Assembly (NCBI GenBank): GCA_021527695.1
Contig: JAKFAO010000011.1
Coordinates: 620,001-684,000 of the forward strand
DNA: 64,000 nucleotides
Direction of reading: 5' to 3'
Origin: Naematelia aurantialba
Taxonomy: Eukaryota > Basidiomycota > Tremellomycetes > Tremellales > Naemateliaceae
Under the pieces are notes generated by a model. The model worked only from the letters and a program-made list of their open reading frames with translations, was not told where the DNA came from and did not search any database. Below, in pieces: positions 11,872 through 24,400 of the stretch (within the stretch, counting starts at the first letter, position 1; each line of letters starts with the position of its first letter). A program made the position numbers and the translations under genes.

Positions 11872-14539
11872 ATGTCTGGCACGAGCGACAACTTTTGCGA
11901 AGGGTGCACGTGTGGAAGAGCCGAGGCAGCAGCTGCAGCAGCGACCGACGCGGCGGTGAACCAGTCGACGCGGTCGTTTACTGCTCCTACGGGGTGGTTA
12001 GAGCCGAGTGAGGGGATTGAGCCGGCTGTTCCACTGCGGTCCAAGTTGTGGTTCAACAACCCCAAAGATGGTGAGTTGCGATGGCGACAGCGAGAGCGGC
12101 TGTCGCAAGTGTTGGAATGGCCGGGACGTGGGTTGATGTCTGTACAGACATGTGCGGAGCCTATACGGAACGGTACCTGAACGGTGGTCTGACGCGTAAG
12201 TGTGGATTCTTTTTGCCTTTGCCGAGTGGGACTGACGGGGCAGTGGGCGAGATCACGGAGCGCAGGAAGCCTATCATTGGGATTGCGCAGACGGGATCCG
12301 ACCTGGCGCCGTGCAACTCTCATCACGTGCAGCTGGCCAAGCGCGTGCGGGACGGCATCCTCGCTGCTGGGGGCACGCCGTTCGAGTTCCCGTGCCATCC
12401 GATACAGGAGACGAGCAAGCGGCCTACCGCGAGCCTGGACCGGAACCTCGCGTACCTCTCGCTCGTCGAGGTCCTCTTTGGCTATCCGCTCGACGGCGTC
12501 GTCCTCCTCACTGGCTGCGACAAGACGTGAGTTTTGACTGCCGACGAACGCACTGGCACTGGCAATGTCAATGGCAATGCAATAGCGGGTCTCAGAGTCA
12601 GGCACAAGAGTGTACAAGGGCGGCACTGACAGAGACGACAGGACTCCCGCGTTGCTCATGGCGGCTGCGACGGTGAATGTGCCTGCGATCGCGATGAACG
12701 TCGGCCCGATGCTGAATGGTGAGTTGAGCATCGAACATAGATGCGGCGTGGGACCGCGGGCGTTGTAGGCACTGACAGCGAGCGCAGGGTACCGGGGGCA
12801 GGCGCTCGTTGGATCCGGCACCGACCTGTGGGACAGCCGCGCGCTGCTCGCCGAGGGCAAGATCAGCGAGGCGCAGTTCATGCAGCGGACCGCGCTGTCT
12901 GCGCCCAGTCTTGGCCACTGTAACACGATGGGCACGGCGTCGACGATGAACGCCATGGCCGAGGCGCTCGGCATGGCGTTACCGGGCAGCGCGTCGATTC
13001 CCGCCGTCTACCGCGAGCGGGGGGCGTGCGCGTACGCCACGGGCCGGCGCATCGTCGATCTCGTGCGGCAGGACGTCAAGCCCTCGGACATCCTCACGAA
13101 GGAGGCGTTCGAGAACGCCATTGCGTGCTGTACCGCCATCGGAGGATCCACGAATGCACCCATCCATCTCAACGCCATTGCAAAGCACATTGGCGTTGAG
13201 CTCGACTGCGACGACTGGGAACGCGTGGGATACGAGCTGCCCCTGCTGTTGAATATCCAGCCCGCGGGTCAGTACCTCTGTGAAGAGTACCACCGCGCTG
13301 GGGGCCTGCCGGGTGAGTCGAGTCGCGTATCTGTTTGGGTCTTCCCTGCTGGCTCTTGCGAGCGTCTCCATTGTCTCGTCTCGTTTTGTGCCTCTTCCCC
13401 CTTGCCTCTTCCCCCTGCCCTTGCTATCCACTGGATCAGGAGACAGGCAGAGTGAACGAGCTGACGACGCGCGCAGCAATCATCGGCGAGCTGCTCAAGG
13501 CGGGCAAACTGCCTCACCCGGACGCCATGACCGTGTCTGGGCAGTCCATCGGCGCCAACTGCGCGGCCGACCTGTCCTCGGACCGGCGCGTCATCCTTCC
13601 GTTCGACAAGCCGCTCAAGACGACCGCGGGCTTCCTGCACCTCAAGGGAACGCTCTTCGACAGCGCCATCATGAAGACCTCGGTCATCAGTGCGGCCTTC
13701 CGGGACCAGTACCTCTCGAACCCGGACGACCCGATGGCGTTCCAAGGCCCCGTCGCGGTCTTTGACGGGCCGGAAGACTACCACCGGCGTATCGAGACGA
13801 TGGGCGGGATAGGTCCAGGAAGCATATTGGTCATGCGTGGGGCGGGGCCCAAGGGCTATCCAGGCGCGGCAGAGGTGGTTAATATGATCCCCCCGGGCGA
13901 GCTCATCACAAAGGGCGTCGAGGTGGGTCGGCCTGTCGGGTTGCAGGTAGAGATGCTGACGAGAGATCTGCTGCTTCCTCGTCGTCTGGAACACCATCAT
14001 CTGACTACATCGCCATCATCCGACAACATCGCCATCATCGACTACATCATATTGTCACCATCACGATCACCGTCATCGTTTCCATCACTATTCACATCAT
14101 CACTATCTATCATCCACTCCCGCGACCACACCCGCCTATCCTACTTGCTCACCGCTACATCGACTGGCATCTTCATGTGTCGTCACCACCGCAGCTCCCA
14201 TGCATAGGCGACGGCCGGCAATCCGGGACGTCCGGCTCGCCCTCGATTCTCAATGCCTCGCCCGAAGCTGCGTCCAACGGCGCGCTCGCGTACATCCAAG
14301 ACGGCGACGTGGTGCGTATCGACCTCTCCAGGCGCACGGCCGACGTGCTCGTGCCTCCAGGGGAGAGGGAGCGGCGCCGCGCCGAGAACGGGCCGCCGAA
14401 GTTTCCCCCTAGCCAGACGCCGTGGCAGGAGATCTTCAGGGAGAAGGTGGGCGAGCTGAGCGAGGGCATGGTGTTCCCCCAGGCTGTCAAGTACCAGCGC
14501 ATCGCGCAGACCTTTGGCGTCCCCAGGAGGAACCACTAG
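11872..14539 (+). CDS. IlvD/Edd-family dehydratase (dihydroxy-acid or sugar-acid dehydratase)
   Basis: Iron-sulfur dehydratase converting a 2,3-dihydroxy acid to a 2-keto acid. Three cofactor cysteines are visible: DLAPCNSHH near 12300-12325, LLTGCDKT near 12510 (D and K are also ligand residues) and [10 protein letters not shown] near 12915. The substrate loop [15 protein letters not shown] lies at about 14200-14240. The first in-frame ATG (11872) starts [12 protein letters not shown]; there is no obvious mitochondrial presequence, unlike Ilv3. The motif set and lack of presequence make a cytosolic sugar-acid (arabonate/xylonate type) dehydratase as likely as the valine/isoleucine enzyme. 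Stop 14537-14539. The intron at 13923-14194 is 272 nt, phase 0, with CATCATC-rich sequence; the others are 30-90 nt. Confidence 0.88.
13923..14194 (+). other. Long repeat-bearing intron in the IlvD-family gene
   Basis: GTGGGT donor and CAG acceptor restore the reading frame exactly (GVE then [11 protein letters not shown]). The interior from about 13998 to 14115 is an imperfect array of CATCATC, ACATCG and CACCATCA words, unlike the 30-60 nt introns around it. Confidence 0.75.
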
Positions 14540-15035
14540 TCGCTCGATAGTAATAGTCACTAATCCGTGGTCATGGTCATCGGTCGGGCGGAAAGCAGCA
14601 CGGCGGGGAGTGAGGCGGCGGAAGAGCGGAAGAGCGGGACACAGAAACAATAGATCACTAACATGCAGCGGTAAGTGTTTGCATCGTTTGCTAGTTACTT
14701 GCATCTTTGTATACTCGACTGCGTTCTTGCATACTGGCTCGTGTGTTTCGAGGCACGCTTACCTTTACGCTCGCTCGCAGCCGGCGGGCTGCCATGATAG
14801 CCAGAAATCCCAGAGATCTGCAGTCTCGAGCGAATAGCGACAGCGGCCCGGGCAAGCTATGTTCAGCAACGTCTTACTGCCCTGTGATTAGTAACTTGGA
14901 CGGTCCACATCTACACGGGATACCAAATGACTGCAACAACGTAGCATTGACCTGACTTGCAGCTCGCAACGTTCCAAGCGGGGTGACGCTCTCCACGTCA
15001 TGAGGTAGCGATGCATATATCATCTACATATGTCG
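14540..15035. other. Convergent 3' spacer between the dehydratase gene and RPN6
   Basis: This 496-bp interval lies between two stop codons. No credible ORF, RNA gene or repeat was seen; it should hold both polyadenylation regions. Confidence 0.6.
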
Positions 15036-16800
15036 TCACACCAATTGGGACGCCTACCGCCATCAGCTCCAGCATCCATACTAAGGCAGCACAAGAGCTC
15101 ACCTTCAGATACAAGCTGCTCACGACCTCGCCCATCTGCTTGAGCGTGTCGAAAGCAGTGTTATACATGGGCTGTGTTTCATCAGCTGAATCACCCAAAG
15201 GTAAAAGATCTGTCACTGACATCCTCGACTGGCTCGTCGTAGATTTCCAGCGTGCCTACATTCTCATTCAGAACGCCGTGGAACACTTGGTCAAGAATCA
15301 TCTGTGAGAGTCTGAAGCCCGTCAGATACATCCGGGAATTGTAGAAAACGGGACTCACTTCTCCTCAACGACCTGCAAGCTCTGCCCAACTTCCTGCGCG
15401 ATCCACGACAGTTCCACCGACGAATATGGCTCGATCACGCGGACGAGATTTTGTTCCAGTAGCGTGTCGTATAAGATCGACAGGTGGGATCGTATCAACG
15501 GGTCCTGTTGCAATTCTGGCACCGGTGAGCTGTATCCTGGGTATTCAAACACCAGCTCACGCTGCTGGTACTCCTTCAACGCGTCCTTGAACAGCTCCAG
15601 ACTCCGCTCCTTCAACGCTGTCGCCGTCGCCTTCATTGCGTCAAGATCCCGACCCGCATGTGGCGCCGCGCTCTTAAGCAGTAGAAGAGGAGGAACATCG
15701 TCGGGCTTGACCATGGCGTCAGATCCGCACAATAGACTACGAAGAGGACGTACGAGACTCATCATGATTTTGCACAGCAGCATATACTTGAGTGCGCGTA
15801 ATGCCCTGGGGTCCTTCTCGTCCGCCTGTGCGAACCCTTCAAACGCCTCGAAGAAGTACGAGTACCCCGTCTTGTAATCTTTATCGTCGGCGTTGAGCGC
15901 TCCAGACTGCAGATCCAGCTGAGCTTGGAGCAAGGGAGGACAGTAAATCGAATTGGCAGTGGTTCGAGCAGACGTAAGGGCAGCCTTCTCCAGATCAGCA
16001 TCGCCCAGAATCCGTCAAGTCTTGCAACCTGCAGAACCAACGCACCTTGGCCCTGGGAAGGTTTTGGATCGCATGTGCTGCACGGGACTCGAGGAGGTAG
16101 ACCTCGGTGAGGATGATCTTGTCGTCAAGCTGCTTGAGCTCTTTCAACAGCGATTCAGTGGCGGCCAGAGCGGTCCTATAGCTCTCTGCATCGATTTGCC
16201 TGAACAACGTCAGCTCAGTTGTACGGGCATGCCATGGCACTGACAGTCCGACGAGCTTGATCTCCAAGCTTTGCCGCAGGAAAACCCGTTTCTCCTCTCG
16301 CGCCCAAGCAATATTATCCTTCGTCACCTGCATTTGCAGGTCGCGGGCCGACGGTGGAAAGTAGTCGATCAGCGTGCGAACTGTGATTCATGAGCTTTGC
16401 CTGAAGGCCCAACGGTGAAGCTCACTCAGCTTGGCGGTCTTTGCTTTTGCAATTTGGGACATGAATGCTCTCGAGTCGGCTACCAGTTGAGCGAGCTCCT
16501 GTGCTTTTCTGCTCCAATCAGCCCCGAGTTGCTCTCCTTGCGGAGATCAGCTCACTGATGATCCCTATACAGTGCTCCTAGCTTTATCAGCGCCTGCTCC
16601 TGATCTCTGAGATCATCCTCGTCCGCTGAGGTGGGATCAGTATCGAGGCACACGGTTGCTGACCGATGCCACGACTGACCAGCTTTCCGCTTCAAGATGC
16701 CTCGATATAATTCCTCCGCTTTGGTCGGATCTGACGAAGCGGAGCTGTTCGCCTCGTGCAGCTGCTGCGACATGGCTGGTTCTGCTGGTGGGATGGCCAT
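15036..16800 (-). CDS. RPN6: 26S proteasome regulatory lid subunit Rpn6 (PSMD11)
   Basis: Non-ATPase lid subunit that clamps the 19S regulatory particle to the 20S core. The start at 16800 gives MAIPPAEPAMSQQLHEANSS. TPR-like helices follow, including YKTGYSYFFEAFEGFAQAD near 15855 and RALRALKYMLLCKIM near 15790. The PCI domain lies in the last third (DPLIRSHLSILYDTLLEQNL near 15480). After an intron come FHGVLNEN and IYDEP near 15230-15290, then TLKQMGEVVSSLYLK near 15110-15160. A final exon encodes just ASQLV, found by splicing GTGAGC to TAG at 15051/15054 and matching the family's end. Stop 15036-15038. About eight introns. Next to the DUF4188 gene on the same strand. Confidence 0.93.
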
Positions 16801-16961
16801 GATGATTGCAGTCGACACTTTTGGTAACGGTAGTGAGACGGGATCCAGGACGGTGATGCGTCGCGTGCGTAGTGATAAGAGCATGAAGAAAGCCACGTAA
16901 TAGACCCATGCATGGTACAGTAAAGTACAGGAATGTGGGTGGCAACAGGTAGCGACTACTA

Positions 16962-17750
16962 CTATATCCCCATTCTCGACGCCATGTTTGCGAGTCTCGG
17001 GCCTCCCGTGAGGATCTTGGCGCCGATGACCTCCTCCTTCCCATCCGCCTGTACGACCGGATACTTGGTCAACGCCATTCCGAACGGCCTGAAGTTGTGA
17101 TACACGTTCTCCCATGCACCCGGCGCACAGCTGTACAGCTCGTGCATGATTCCGATGTGGGGATACTTCTTGCTATTCGCAGCGAGCCATCGCGTGCCTG
17201 CCGAGTGTGCTGGCCCGCGCGCAAAGTCTTGCAGATGCTGCGGTGTGCGCCAGTACGTCAAGGTGATCGTCGCGTTGCTTGTCGGCGAGTCGGTGCAGAG
17301 CATGGGCGGGGAATTGCCTAGGTAGCCGTACTTTTCGCGATTGGCTTGAGCCTCTTTCAGCATCCTCAAAAAGTGGCCGCCTATCTCTTGCATCCCTGGT
17401 GCCAGTCGACCGAGGGGGTGTGTCGAGGTAGCGCCGAGCATAAACAGTGTTACTTCGCCGCGCGTCGTATCGCCATCGCTGGTGGGGTCGTGTTTCTCAG
17501 AGTCGGATGTGATGGGCGATGGCATGAGAGCCGAGAACCGTCCTTGGCGGACTCTGCGTGTACGAGGATTTGCTCGATGGCCCGTCAAGGTAAGTACGAA
17601 TGATGCGAGGCTCCATGTCACCAAGAAGGCGATGGGGACGAGCGCATAGCGCAAAGGTAGGACGGCTGTGACAAGTGCTTGCAGCGCTCCTCCCACGATG
17701 AGCCAAGATGACAGGGACAACTCGTCGCGTATGATTGGCTGGAAGTTCAT
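16962..17750 (-). CDS. DUF4188-family (putative monooxygenase-like) membrane-associated protein
   Basis: Uninterrupted 262-residue ORF from 17750 to 16962, one of the few intronless genes here. Residues about 12-57 are hydrophobic (WLIVGGALQALVTAVLPL onwards) and could form two membrane helices. The rest resembles the ferredoxin-like DUF4188 fold: TLTYWRTPQHLQDFARG near 17240, then HIGIMHELYSCAPGAWENVY near 17120-17160. The W..H motif and the H.L/GAWE region are typical of that family, often labelled monooxygenase or aldoxime-dehydratase-like. No experimentally secure activity is known to me. Divergent from TAP42. Confidence 0.65.
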   Translation of the reverse strand: MNFQPIIRDELSLSSWLIVGGALQALVTAVLPLRYALVPIAFLVTWSLASFVLTLTGHRANPRTRRVRQGRFSALMPSPITSDSEKHDPTSDGDTTRGEVTLFMLGATSTHPLGRLAPGMQEIGGHFLRMLKEAQANREKYGYLGNSPPMLCTDSPTSNATITLTYWRTPQHLQDFARGPAHSAGTRWLAANSKKYPHIGIMHELYSCAPGAWENVYHNFRPFGMALTKYPVVQADGKEEVIGAKILTGGPRLANMASRMGI

Positions 17751-18197
17751 AGAGTTTCGCGTCTCCGCAGTCTGTCAAGGCAAGTAGGGTTCTGACTTGG
17801 CTTGGGCTTGAATGATGGGGACTGCTCTCAAGTTTGAACACTGAGGTCGCGATTTTATGCCCGGGCGGCAACAGTCGACCAGCGGTGAGTGATGCCCGCA
17901 AACCCCTTTGAACGGGGATTCAAACAGCCCGCACAGCCTGAGCACTGTCTCACCGTCGCCTGCATTGCTTGTGCAGCCAGTCTGCTAAGCCTTTGTGATA
18001 CCATGAAGCGAATGCGGACCTTGTAGCTGAACAGGTGTGCCGGGTGACGCTAGCTCAGAAGAATAGGGTCGTCGCTATGCCCTACGGGGCACCACCCTGT
18101 CCACGTGGTTCAGAGTCCGACGGTTCCTTCTCTGCTTGCATTCACCGTCTGTTTCACTCTTTCAAGAATCTACTCTTTGGAGAGAGCACTGTGCAAC
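17751..18197. promoter_or_regulatory. Divergent promoter between the DUF4188 gene and TAP42
   Basis: 447-bp interval between divergent start codons. No ORF with family resemblance and no clear repeat; presumed promoters and 5' leaders. Confidence 0.4.
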
Positions 18198-19619
18198 ATG
18201 TCATCCACAGACATACCCCTCCCTCAGTTCTACGCTCAAGTCCTCCAGTCACTTGTCCCCGTCTTCGATGATACCCTGTCGACCTCGGATGACGCAACCC
18301 AGACTCTTCTGTCCGAGGCTCTGGACAACCTTCACCTCATCGCTCGGATGCTGACTTCCCTCGGCGTGTTCTCCGACAATGAGACTGCTGACGAGCTGGG
18401 CGACCGGGAGCTGGTGTTCATGTCCCTCGGGTGGGTGATTGCGGAATGCGAGAGCCGGGGCGGTCTGGGCGGTCCCGCTGCCCGGAAAGCCGCACTAGAG
18501 AGAAGTCAGGTATGGCTTTCTTCTCTTCCTTCCCTCGCGCGGCTTTCTCCTCGACAGTGACTCCGTGACAAGCTGTATCTTGGATTGTCAAGCTCTGGAC
18601 GGAATGTCGCTGAGTTATTAGCATGCTCTGAACGGCTTTCTAAGCCTGTTGGCATCGTACAAGGTGCTCGGTACCGAAGAGGATGCGGAGAGCTCTGCCG
18701 CAGCGGACAGCGGAGTGATTGCCAAGGATCCTGCCAAGCGGCGGGAGGCGAAGATCAGGCAATACAGGCGGGAGAAGGAACTCCGTCAGCAGATCGCAGT
18801 GAGTCTGCCCTTCATGTCGTTGTCTCGCAGACACCCAACTCATGACTCAGGCCCTTGGGGGGGACTCGTCCAACTCTTCTTCAACTCCGTTGACCTTCAT
18901 CCTCACACTTCTCCCGTCAACAAGCTCTTCTCGACCGGCGGTGATCTCGTCCTCTACAGCAGGTACATCTGTCAATCCCGATACGCAGCCCGAGTTTCGA
19001 GAAATCTCTCTCCTGCTCTTACGGCTCCTGCACACCCTGGCACTTGCCTCTCTTTCGTCGACAGCAATGGAGCTTGACCTGCTCGCTTCTGCTCCTGCTT
19101 CTATCTCCGAGCTCCGTCCTCAGCCTGAAGATCCTAGAGCTGCAAAACGAGGTGACGAGGATCTGTGGAGGCTGGATCGTACACCAGGTCAATACAAGCC
19201 TCGCGAGCTCATTTCAGGGGGCGGACGCGTCCTGCGTCCATTCACCATCCTACCTAGCACGTCGGGCATTTCGGACCGCGCGAGGCTGCAGGGTGAGGTG
19301 TTTAGGAGCTCGCATCGTCTGCCAACTATGACAATAGACGAGTACCTCGAGGAAGAGCAGCGCAGAGGGAACATTATAACAGGTGGAGGGTGAGTCTGAA
19401 TTCCACTGTCCTGTCCAGAGTCCTTCGGGCTGATGTATAACTAGAGCTGCATCGTATGAAGCGCCAACGGAATCGGAGCTGCTGGAGCTGGCAGCCGAGA
19501 ACGATGGGACAGTCGGCGCGGAAGAGGCGGAAGAGAAGAAGCGGATAAAGGAAGAGAACTGGGCGAGGTATACCGACGATAACCGCAAGGGCGCGGGAAA
19601 CACTATGAACAGGGGATAG
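18198..19619 (+). CDS. TAP42: Tap42/alpha4 regulator of PP2A-type phosphatases
   Basis: TOR-pathway protein that binds catalytic subunits of PP2A, PP4 and PP6. The ATG at 18198 starts MSSTDIPLPQFYAQVLQSL. The N-terminal all-helical domain includes NLHLIARMLTSLGVFSDNE near 18330. A basic linker near 18740-18790 (KRREAKIRQYRREKELRQQI) matches the family's phosphatase-binding helix. The C-terminal part has the typical TMTIDEYLEEEQRRGNII near 19328-19380, then KEENWARYTDDNRKGAGNTM before the stop at 19617-19619. Four introns restore a single frame. Only the TAP42/IGBP1 family combines these motifs. Confidence 0.92.
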
Positions 19620-19932
19620 ACTGTGGATATAATTATGACAGGGCGTAGAGCATGGGTCCTGCTGCGTGCAGGGGTTAGCCCGTGGATCGTCTCGTTGATG
19701 GGATAAGTGGCATGTAGTACCCTGTGACAATGGTACGGCTCCCGGCCCGTCCTTTCATGAACCATTAAAACACGTCTGAGCGAGAGCATCCTTTCGTACA
19801 CCTCCCGATATCAGCCAGGCGGTAGAGGGCATAAAGCGTGGCTGTAACCGATACGGCTTTAGCCATCGTTGGACGAGGATTTCGAGTGACCAAACCTACT
19901 GACTGGACACTTTGGTGACACGCCGCTATAAG
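19620..19932. other. Spacer between TAP42 and the unknown gene
   Basis: 313-bp tandem intergenic interval; nothing recognisable seen. Confidence 0.5.
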
Positions 19933-21048
19933 ATGGCGCTGGCCCTTAGACCAACCACCCCGCGCACGCCGTACGGTCTCTTTGCGTCTATGGCCATTTC
20001 GTCGGCCTTGCCTGGGGTCTCATCCACGCCGGTCCCTTCCATCTCCCTGTTTCCTCCAACACCCGACGACGCCGGCTTTACGACCGCGCCGTCGACGCCG
20101 CCTGCTCCCCCTCCTCCTGTCACGCATCGAGGACTGACCAACACCGAGGCTCGTCAGCTAAGCCTACTGCTCACGCAACATCTCTGGCCTGTACGCGGGT
20201 CTCCCAGAGCGCTCATGCACGAATCGATCGCGCTTTCTGAGAAACTGCACGAGGCGGGAATCAGGTGGGACAGGCATCGACGCGTCATGGGCACGCACTT
20301 GAGGGGCATTTGGGACGAGGGCCAAAGACTCGGTACAGCAAGGACGGTCGGAGGACACTCTCCGATGGAGTGAGTACAGTGGCGACTGGGGTGGAGGTCG
20401 TAGTCGTGTGAGTGTGCTGATGGCGTAGCCTGTATGTCCAAGGAAGCTTTCTGAGTATATTGGAAGAACCGCACCCGCTTGATCCGATGTGAGCAGGTCC
20501 TCGTTTTCTTCTGTCTTCTTCTGGGCTGCAGTGTGAGATTCGACTGACAGGAACGGGACAGGCCGATCGCGATCGAGTTGCAGCCGGCGGCCTATGCCGC
20601 CCTCCCAAAGTTCACTCTAAATAGCGGTCTGGCCAACGCTATGCCCGGAACACTGCCGTCGTTCATATCGTACCCCGTTGAGCCCGACCTGCTACCACAG
20701 ACGGCAATGACTCTGCCAGTGGCGAATCGCTTTGCCCCAAAAAAAGGCAGGTGGAGGGACAAGAAGAAGCTCGGACTCCACGTCCGTACCGAGGGGTGCG
20801 TCGATCGGCGTCAGACATTAAACTTACGCTAATGCTGCTGCAGACATATCAAGTCTGGCCTCAAGGCGGTCCCTGGACCGCACAGTGCCGTCCTCGCCAG
20901 CGCGCGTCTCATCAGCGGCACCGGCGTCGGACGATGGCCCAAGATGAAGTCGTCCCTAGCCCTTGGCAAGTTGGGGAGTTTAAGGCTTTCGAGGGTCACC
21001 GCGAAGCGCACGAGGCAAATTCACTTGGGTGGCTGGGAGGTACGATGA
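19933..21048 (+). CDS. Unknown fungal protein, Pro-rich N-terminus and basic C-terminus
   Basis: Not recognised. The ATG at 19933 gives MALALRPTTPRTPYGLFASM, a Pro/Ser/Thr-rich leader with PSTPPAPPPPVTHRG near 20090-20130. A helical block follows (ARQLSLLLTQHLWPVRGSPR near 20145-20200, then MHESIALSEKLHEAGIRWDR). Three GT-AG introns keep one frame: about 20370-20429, 20487-20561 and 20797-20843. The next exons encode LYVQGSFLSILEEPHPLDP and IELQPAAYAALPKF. The final exon (HIKSGLKAVPGPHS onwards) is strongly basic and ends at TGA 21046-21048. No signal peptide or membrane helix is evident. The consistent splicing makes it a real gene; the basic tail could bind nucleic acid, which is inference. 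Confidence 0.6.
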
Positions 21049-21470
21049 TGCTGTACCCTTCGAGTACCCATAGAAACAACAATAGCCCCGTGCGTCTGAT
21101 ATGTTAGATTCCGTGAGAGGCCGTCACGTGGCCATCCTGACGTGTCATGGGCGGCGCGTCTGGGGTCCTGTTTCCCTCGCGTTTCATCTTTCCAAGCTGG
21201 ACCAACTTTGCTGGTACACACTCCATCTCGAACATATCTCCTGGACCCGTTGGCAACGCTTGGGCAGCGACGCGGTGGCAGCAGCAGCTCATATATCTCC
21301 TAGAAGTCGTCTGCGGTCGCTGGAGCTGCACTGCGGATCCCTAAGGGCCCTTTACGACCTCACACGAGATACGACGATCAGTGATCGACTACAACGCAGG
21401 ACGCACAATACTGCCCCTTGCCCCTCCCCGTGACCGCGCCAGTCGGCACCGCACACTTTCCTTTCGAACG
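21049..21470. promoter_or_regulatory. Promoter region of the class V myosin gene with a CACGTG site
   Basis: 422-bp spacer ahead of the myosin ATG. A CACGTG hexamer lies at about 21125-21130 (GTCACGTGGCC). No ORF of interest was found. Confidence 0.35.
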
Positions 21471-24400
21471 ATGACTTCGACATATGGCAAGGGGACTCGC
21501 GTGTGGCTCCCGGACCCCATTACCGGATGGGCGGCGGCGACCGTCTCGTCGATCTCTGTCCCGGCGGACGGGGGCCCGACGGCAGAAGTCACGCTCGTCG
21601 TGGCGCTCGAGGACGGCGCGACCGAGGAACGTACCCTCAAGTTCCCGCTGAGCGTGCTCACGGCCGCCGAGGCAAGCGGCGCAAACAACGTCCAGCCTAC
21701 CACGCCAAAGCCCGGCCAGGACGCCCTGCCCCCGCTGAGGAATCCGCCGTTACTGGAGAGCTCGGAAGATTTGGCTGGCCTGAGTAACCTCAACGAGCCG
21801 TCTGGTCAGTCACTCTGCGAATGCATCCAGGCAAGACATTGACGAGAGTAGTCCTGCATGCCATTGCAACGCGGTATGCACTGCACCTTCCATATACCTA
21901 CTCTGGCATTGTCCTCGTATGTCCTGCTCGCTCCATCCCCGCCGCGCCCAGCTGACGACGCCAGGTCGCATTAAACCCTTTCAGCCCTCTGTCCATATGT
22001 GAGCTGCTGCGACCGCACCACCCAAGCGCAGATGACGCATCCTGATGCACGTAGATGGACCAGAGATCATCCAAGCATACTCGGGGCGCAAAAAGGGCGA
22101 GCTGGAGCCCCATCTGTTTGCAATCGCCGAAGAGGCGCTGGACTGCATGCGGAGAGGCAGCGGTACAGGTGGGACGGATCAGACAGGCGCAGGGGACCAG
22201 ACAATCGTCGTCAGTGGAGAGAGGTGCGTCCCGACTCTCGGAGGTGATATGCCCTTCAATGTCCTGCTCTGACAATGTTCAGTGGTGCGGGCAAAACCGT
22301 GTCAGCCAAGTACATCCTGCGGTACTTTGCATCGGTGGACGACCCATCCCGTGAAGGCTCGAGTCGGCGAAAAGACAGAGAGTTGTCCGGAGGCGACGAG
22401 GGCATGAGTGAGACCGAGAGGCAGATCCTGGCGAGTAATCCCATCATGGAGGCATTCGGCAACGCAAAGACCACGCGTAATGATAACTCGTCTCGATTCG
22501 GAAAATACATCGAGGTCAGCTGTTTCGTTCATATTCAGCACTTTCACGCTGACTGCCGTAGATCCTCTTTGACAACTCGCACGACATTGTTGGTGCGCGG
22601 ATACGGACTTATCTCTTGGAGCGGTCTCGGCTTGTATACCAACCCGACTCGGAACGGAATTACCACATCTTCTACCAGCTTCTCGCTGGTGCACCTCACA
22701 AGGAGAAGAAGGACCTTTCCCTCCATTCTGATCCTGGCTCTTTCGCCTACCTCGCCGGCGGCGGTCCATCGTCAACTCCTATCCCAGGAGTCGACGACGC
22801 CAAAGAGTTTCGCGACACCCAGACTGCGCTGTCAACCGTCGGGATTGCCGTAGAACAACAATGGCACATCTTCAAGCTTCTCGCAGCCCTCTTGCACGTT
22901 GGTAATATCAATATCACCCAAGCTAGAACCGACGCTGTACTCGCAGACGACGATCAGGCGCTCGGGATAGCCACTAACCTATTGGGCCTCCCTGCGGCAG
23001 ATTTCAAAAAGTGGACCATCAAGAAACAGTTGACGACTAGGAACGAGAAGATCGTAACCAGTCTCGGCTCTGCGCAGGCCAGTGTTGTAAGAGACTCGGT
23101 CGCCAAGTTTGTGTACTCGTGCTTGTTTGACGTGAGTCTCCAGCCCTGTTCTCGCTGACAGTCAGTGGCTGGTCGGAGTAGTGAACGACAGTCTCGCGGG
23201 CGAGGGCGGCTTGGGTGCACAAAAGGCCACCAAATTTATCGGCGTCCTGGACATTGTGAGCTTCCAGTGCCAGATCAAGTCTGACGACAGTACGGGTTTG
23301 AACATTTCCAGAAGAACTCGTTTGAGCAGTTTTGCATCAATTGGGCCAATGAGAAACTACAGCAGGAGGTGAGGCTTTGAGGCTCGGAGGGAACGTGACT
23401 GACTTGCATGAACAGTTCAATGCGCACGTCTTCAAGCTCGAGCAGGAGGAGTATGTAAGGGAACAAATCAACTGGACCTTTATCGAGTTTGCCGACAATC
23501 AAGCGTGCATTGATATCATCGAGGGCAAGATGGGGATCCTCACCTTGCTCGATGAAGAATCTCGTCTCCCCGCCGGCGCAGATGCGTCGCTCGCATCCAA
23601 ATTACACCAACAACTCGCCAAGCCCGAGCACAAAGAGGTCTTCAAAAAGCCCCGATTCAACCAAAATGCTTTCACGGTCGCTCACTACGCCCACGATGTC
23701 ACTTACGACGTGGATGGATTCATCGACAAGAACAGAGATACCGTGCCTGACGAACACCTGGCGTTGTTGCAGAATTCTTCAAACGAGTTTTTGAAAGAAG
23801 TCCTCGATGCCGCTCTCGCCGCTGCGAATACCGCCAAAGCCAATGGCGATACCCCTGCCCCAGGAAAGCGTGCGGGTGCAGCCGCCAAGAAGCCGACGCT
23901 GGGATCCATCTTCAAGCACTCGCTTATCAGTCTCATGGACACGATCAACCACACTAATGTGCATTATATCCGATGTATCAAGCCCAACGAAGCGAAGAAG
24001 GCTTGGCAATTGGACCCGCAGCAGGTGCTCTCTCAATTGCGGGCTTGTGGTGTTCTTGAGACGATCCGCATTAGTTGTGCGGGCTACCCGTCCCGATGGA
24101 CTTTTGCCGAATTTGCTGAGAGGTAAATTGGCCAGATACGCCGACGAGAAGAGAAGCTTATGGTCAGATATTACATGCTGGTGAATTCGAAGGAATGGAG
24201 CTCAGACAACGATGTCAAGCGGCTCTGCTCGCTGATCCTCGAGAAGACGCTCAAGGAGGAGGACAAATACCAGATTGGCCTGACCAAGATCTTCTTCCGT
24301 GCCGGGATGCTGGCGTTCCTGGAGTCGCTGCGGTCGAAGCGGCTCAACGAGCTTGTGACGCTCGTGCAAAAGAACGTTCGACGCAGGATCGAGTACAAGA

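Noticed and set aside
11865..12974. Minus-strand 369-codon frame
   Set aside because: It is opposite the IlvD-family exons with their cofactor cysteines; an antisense shadow.
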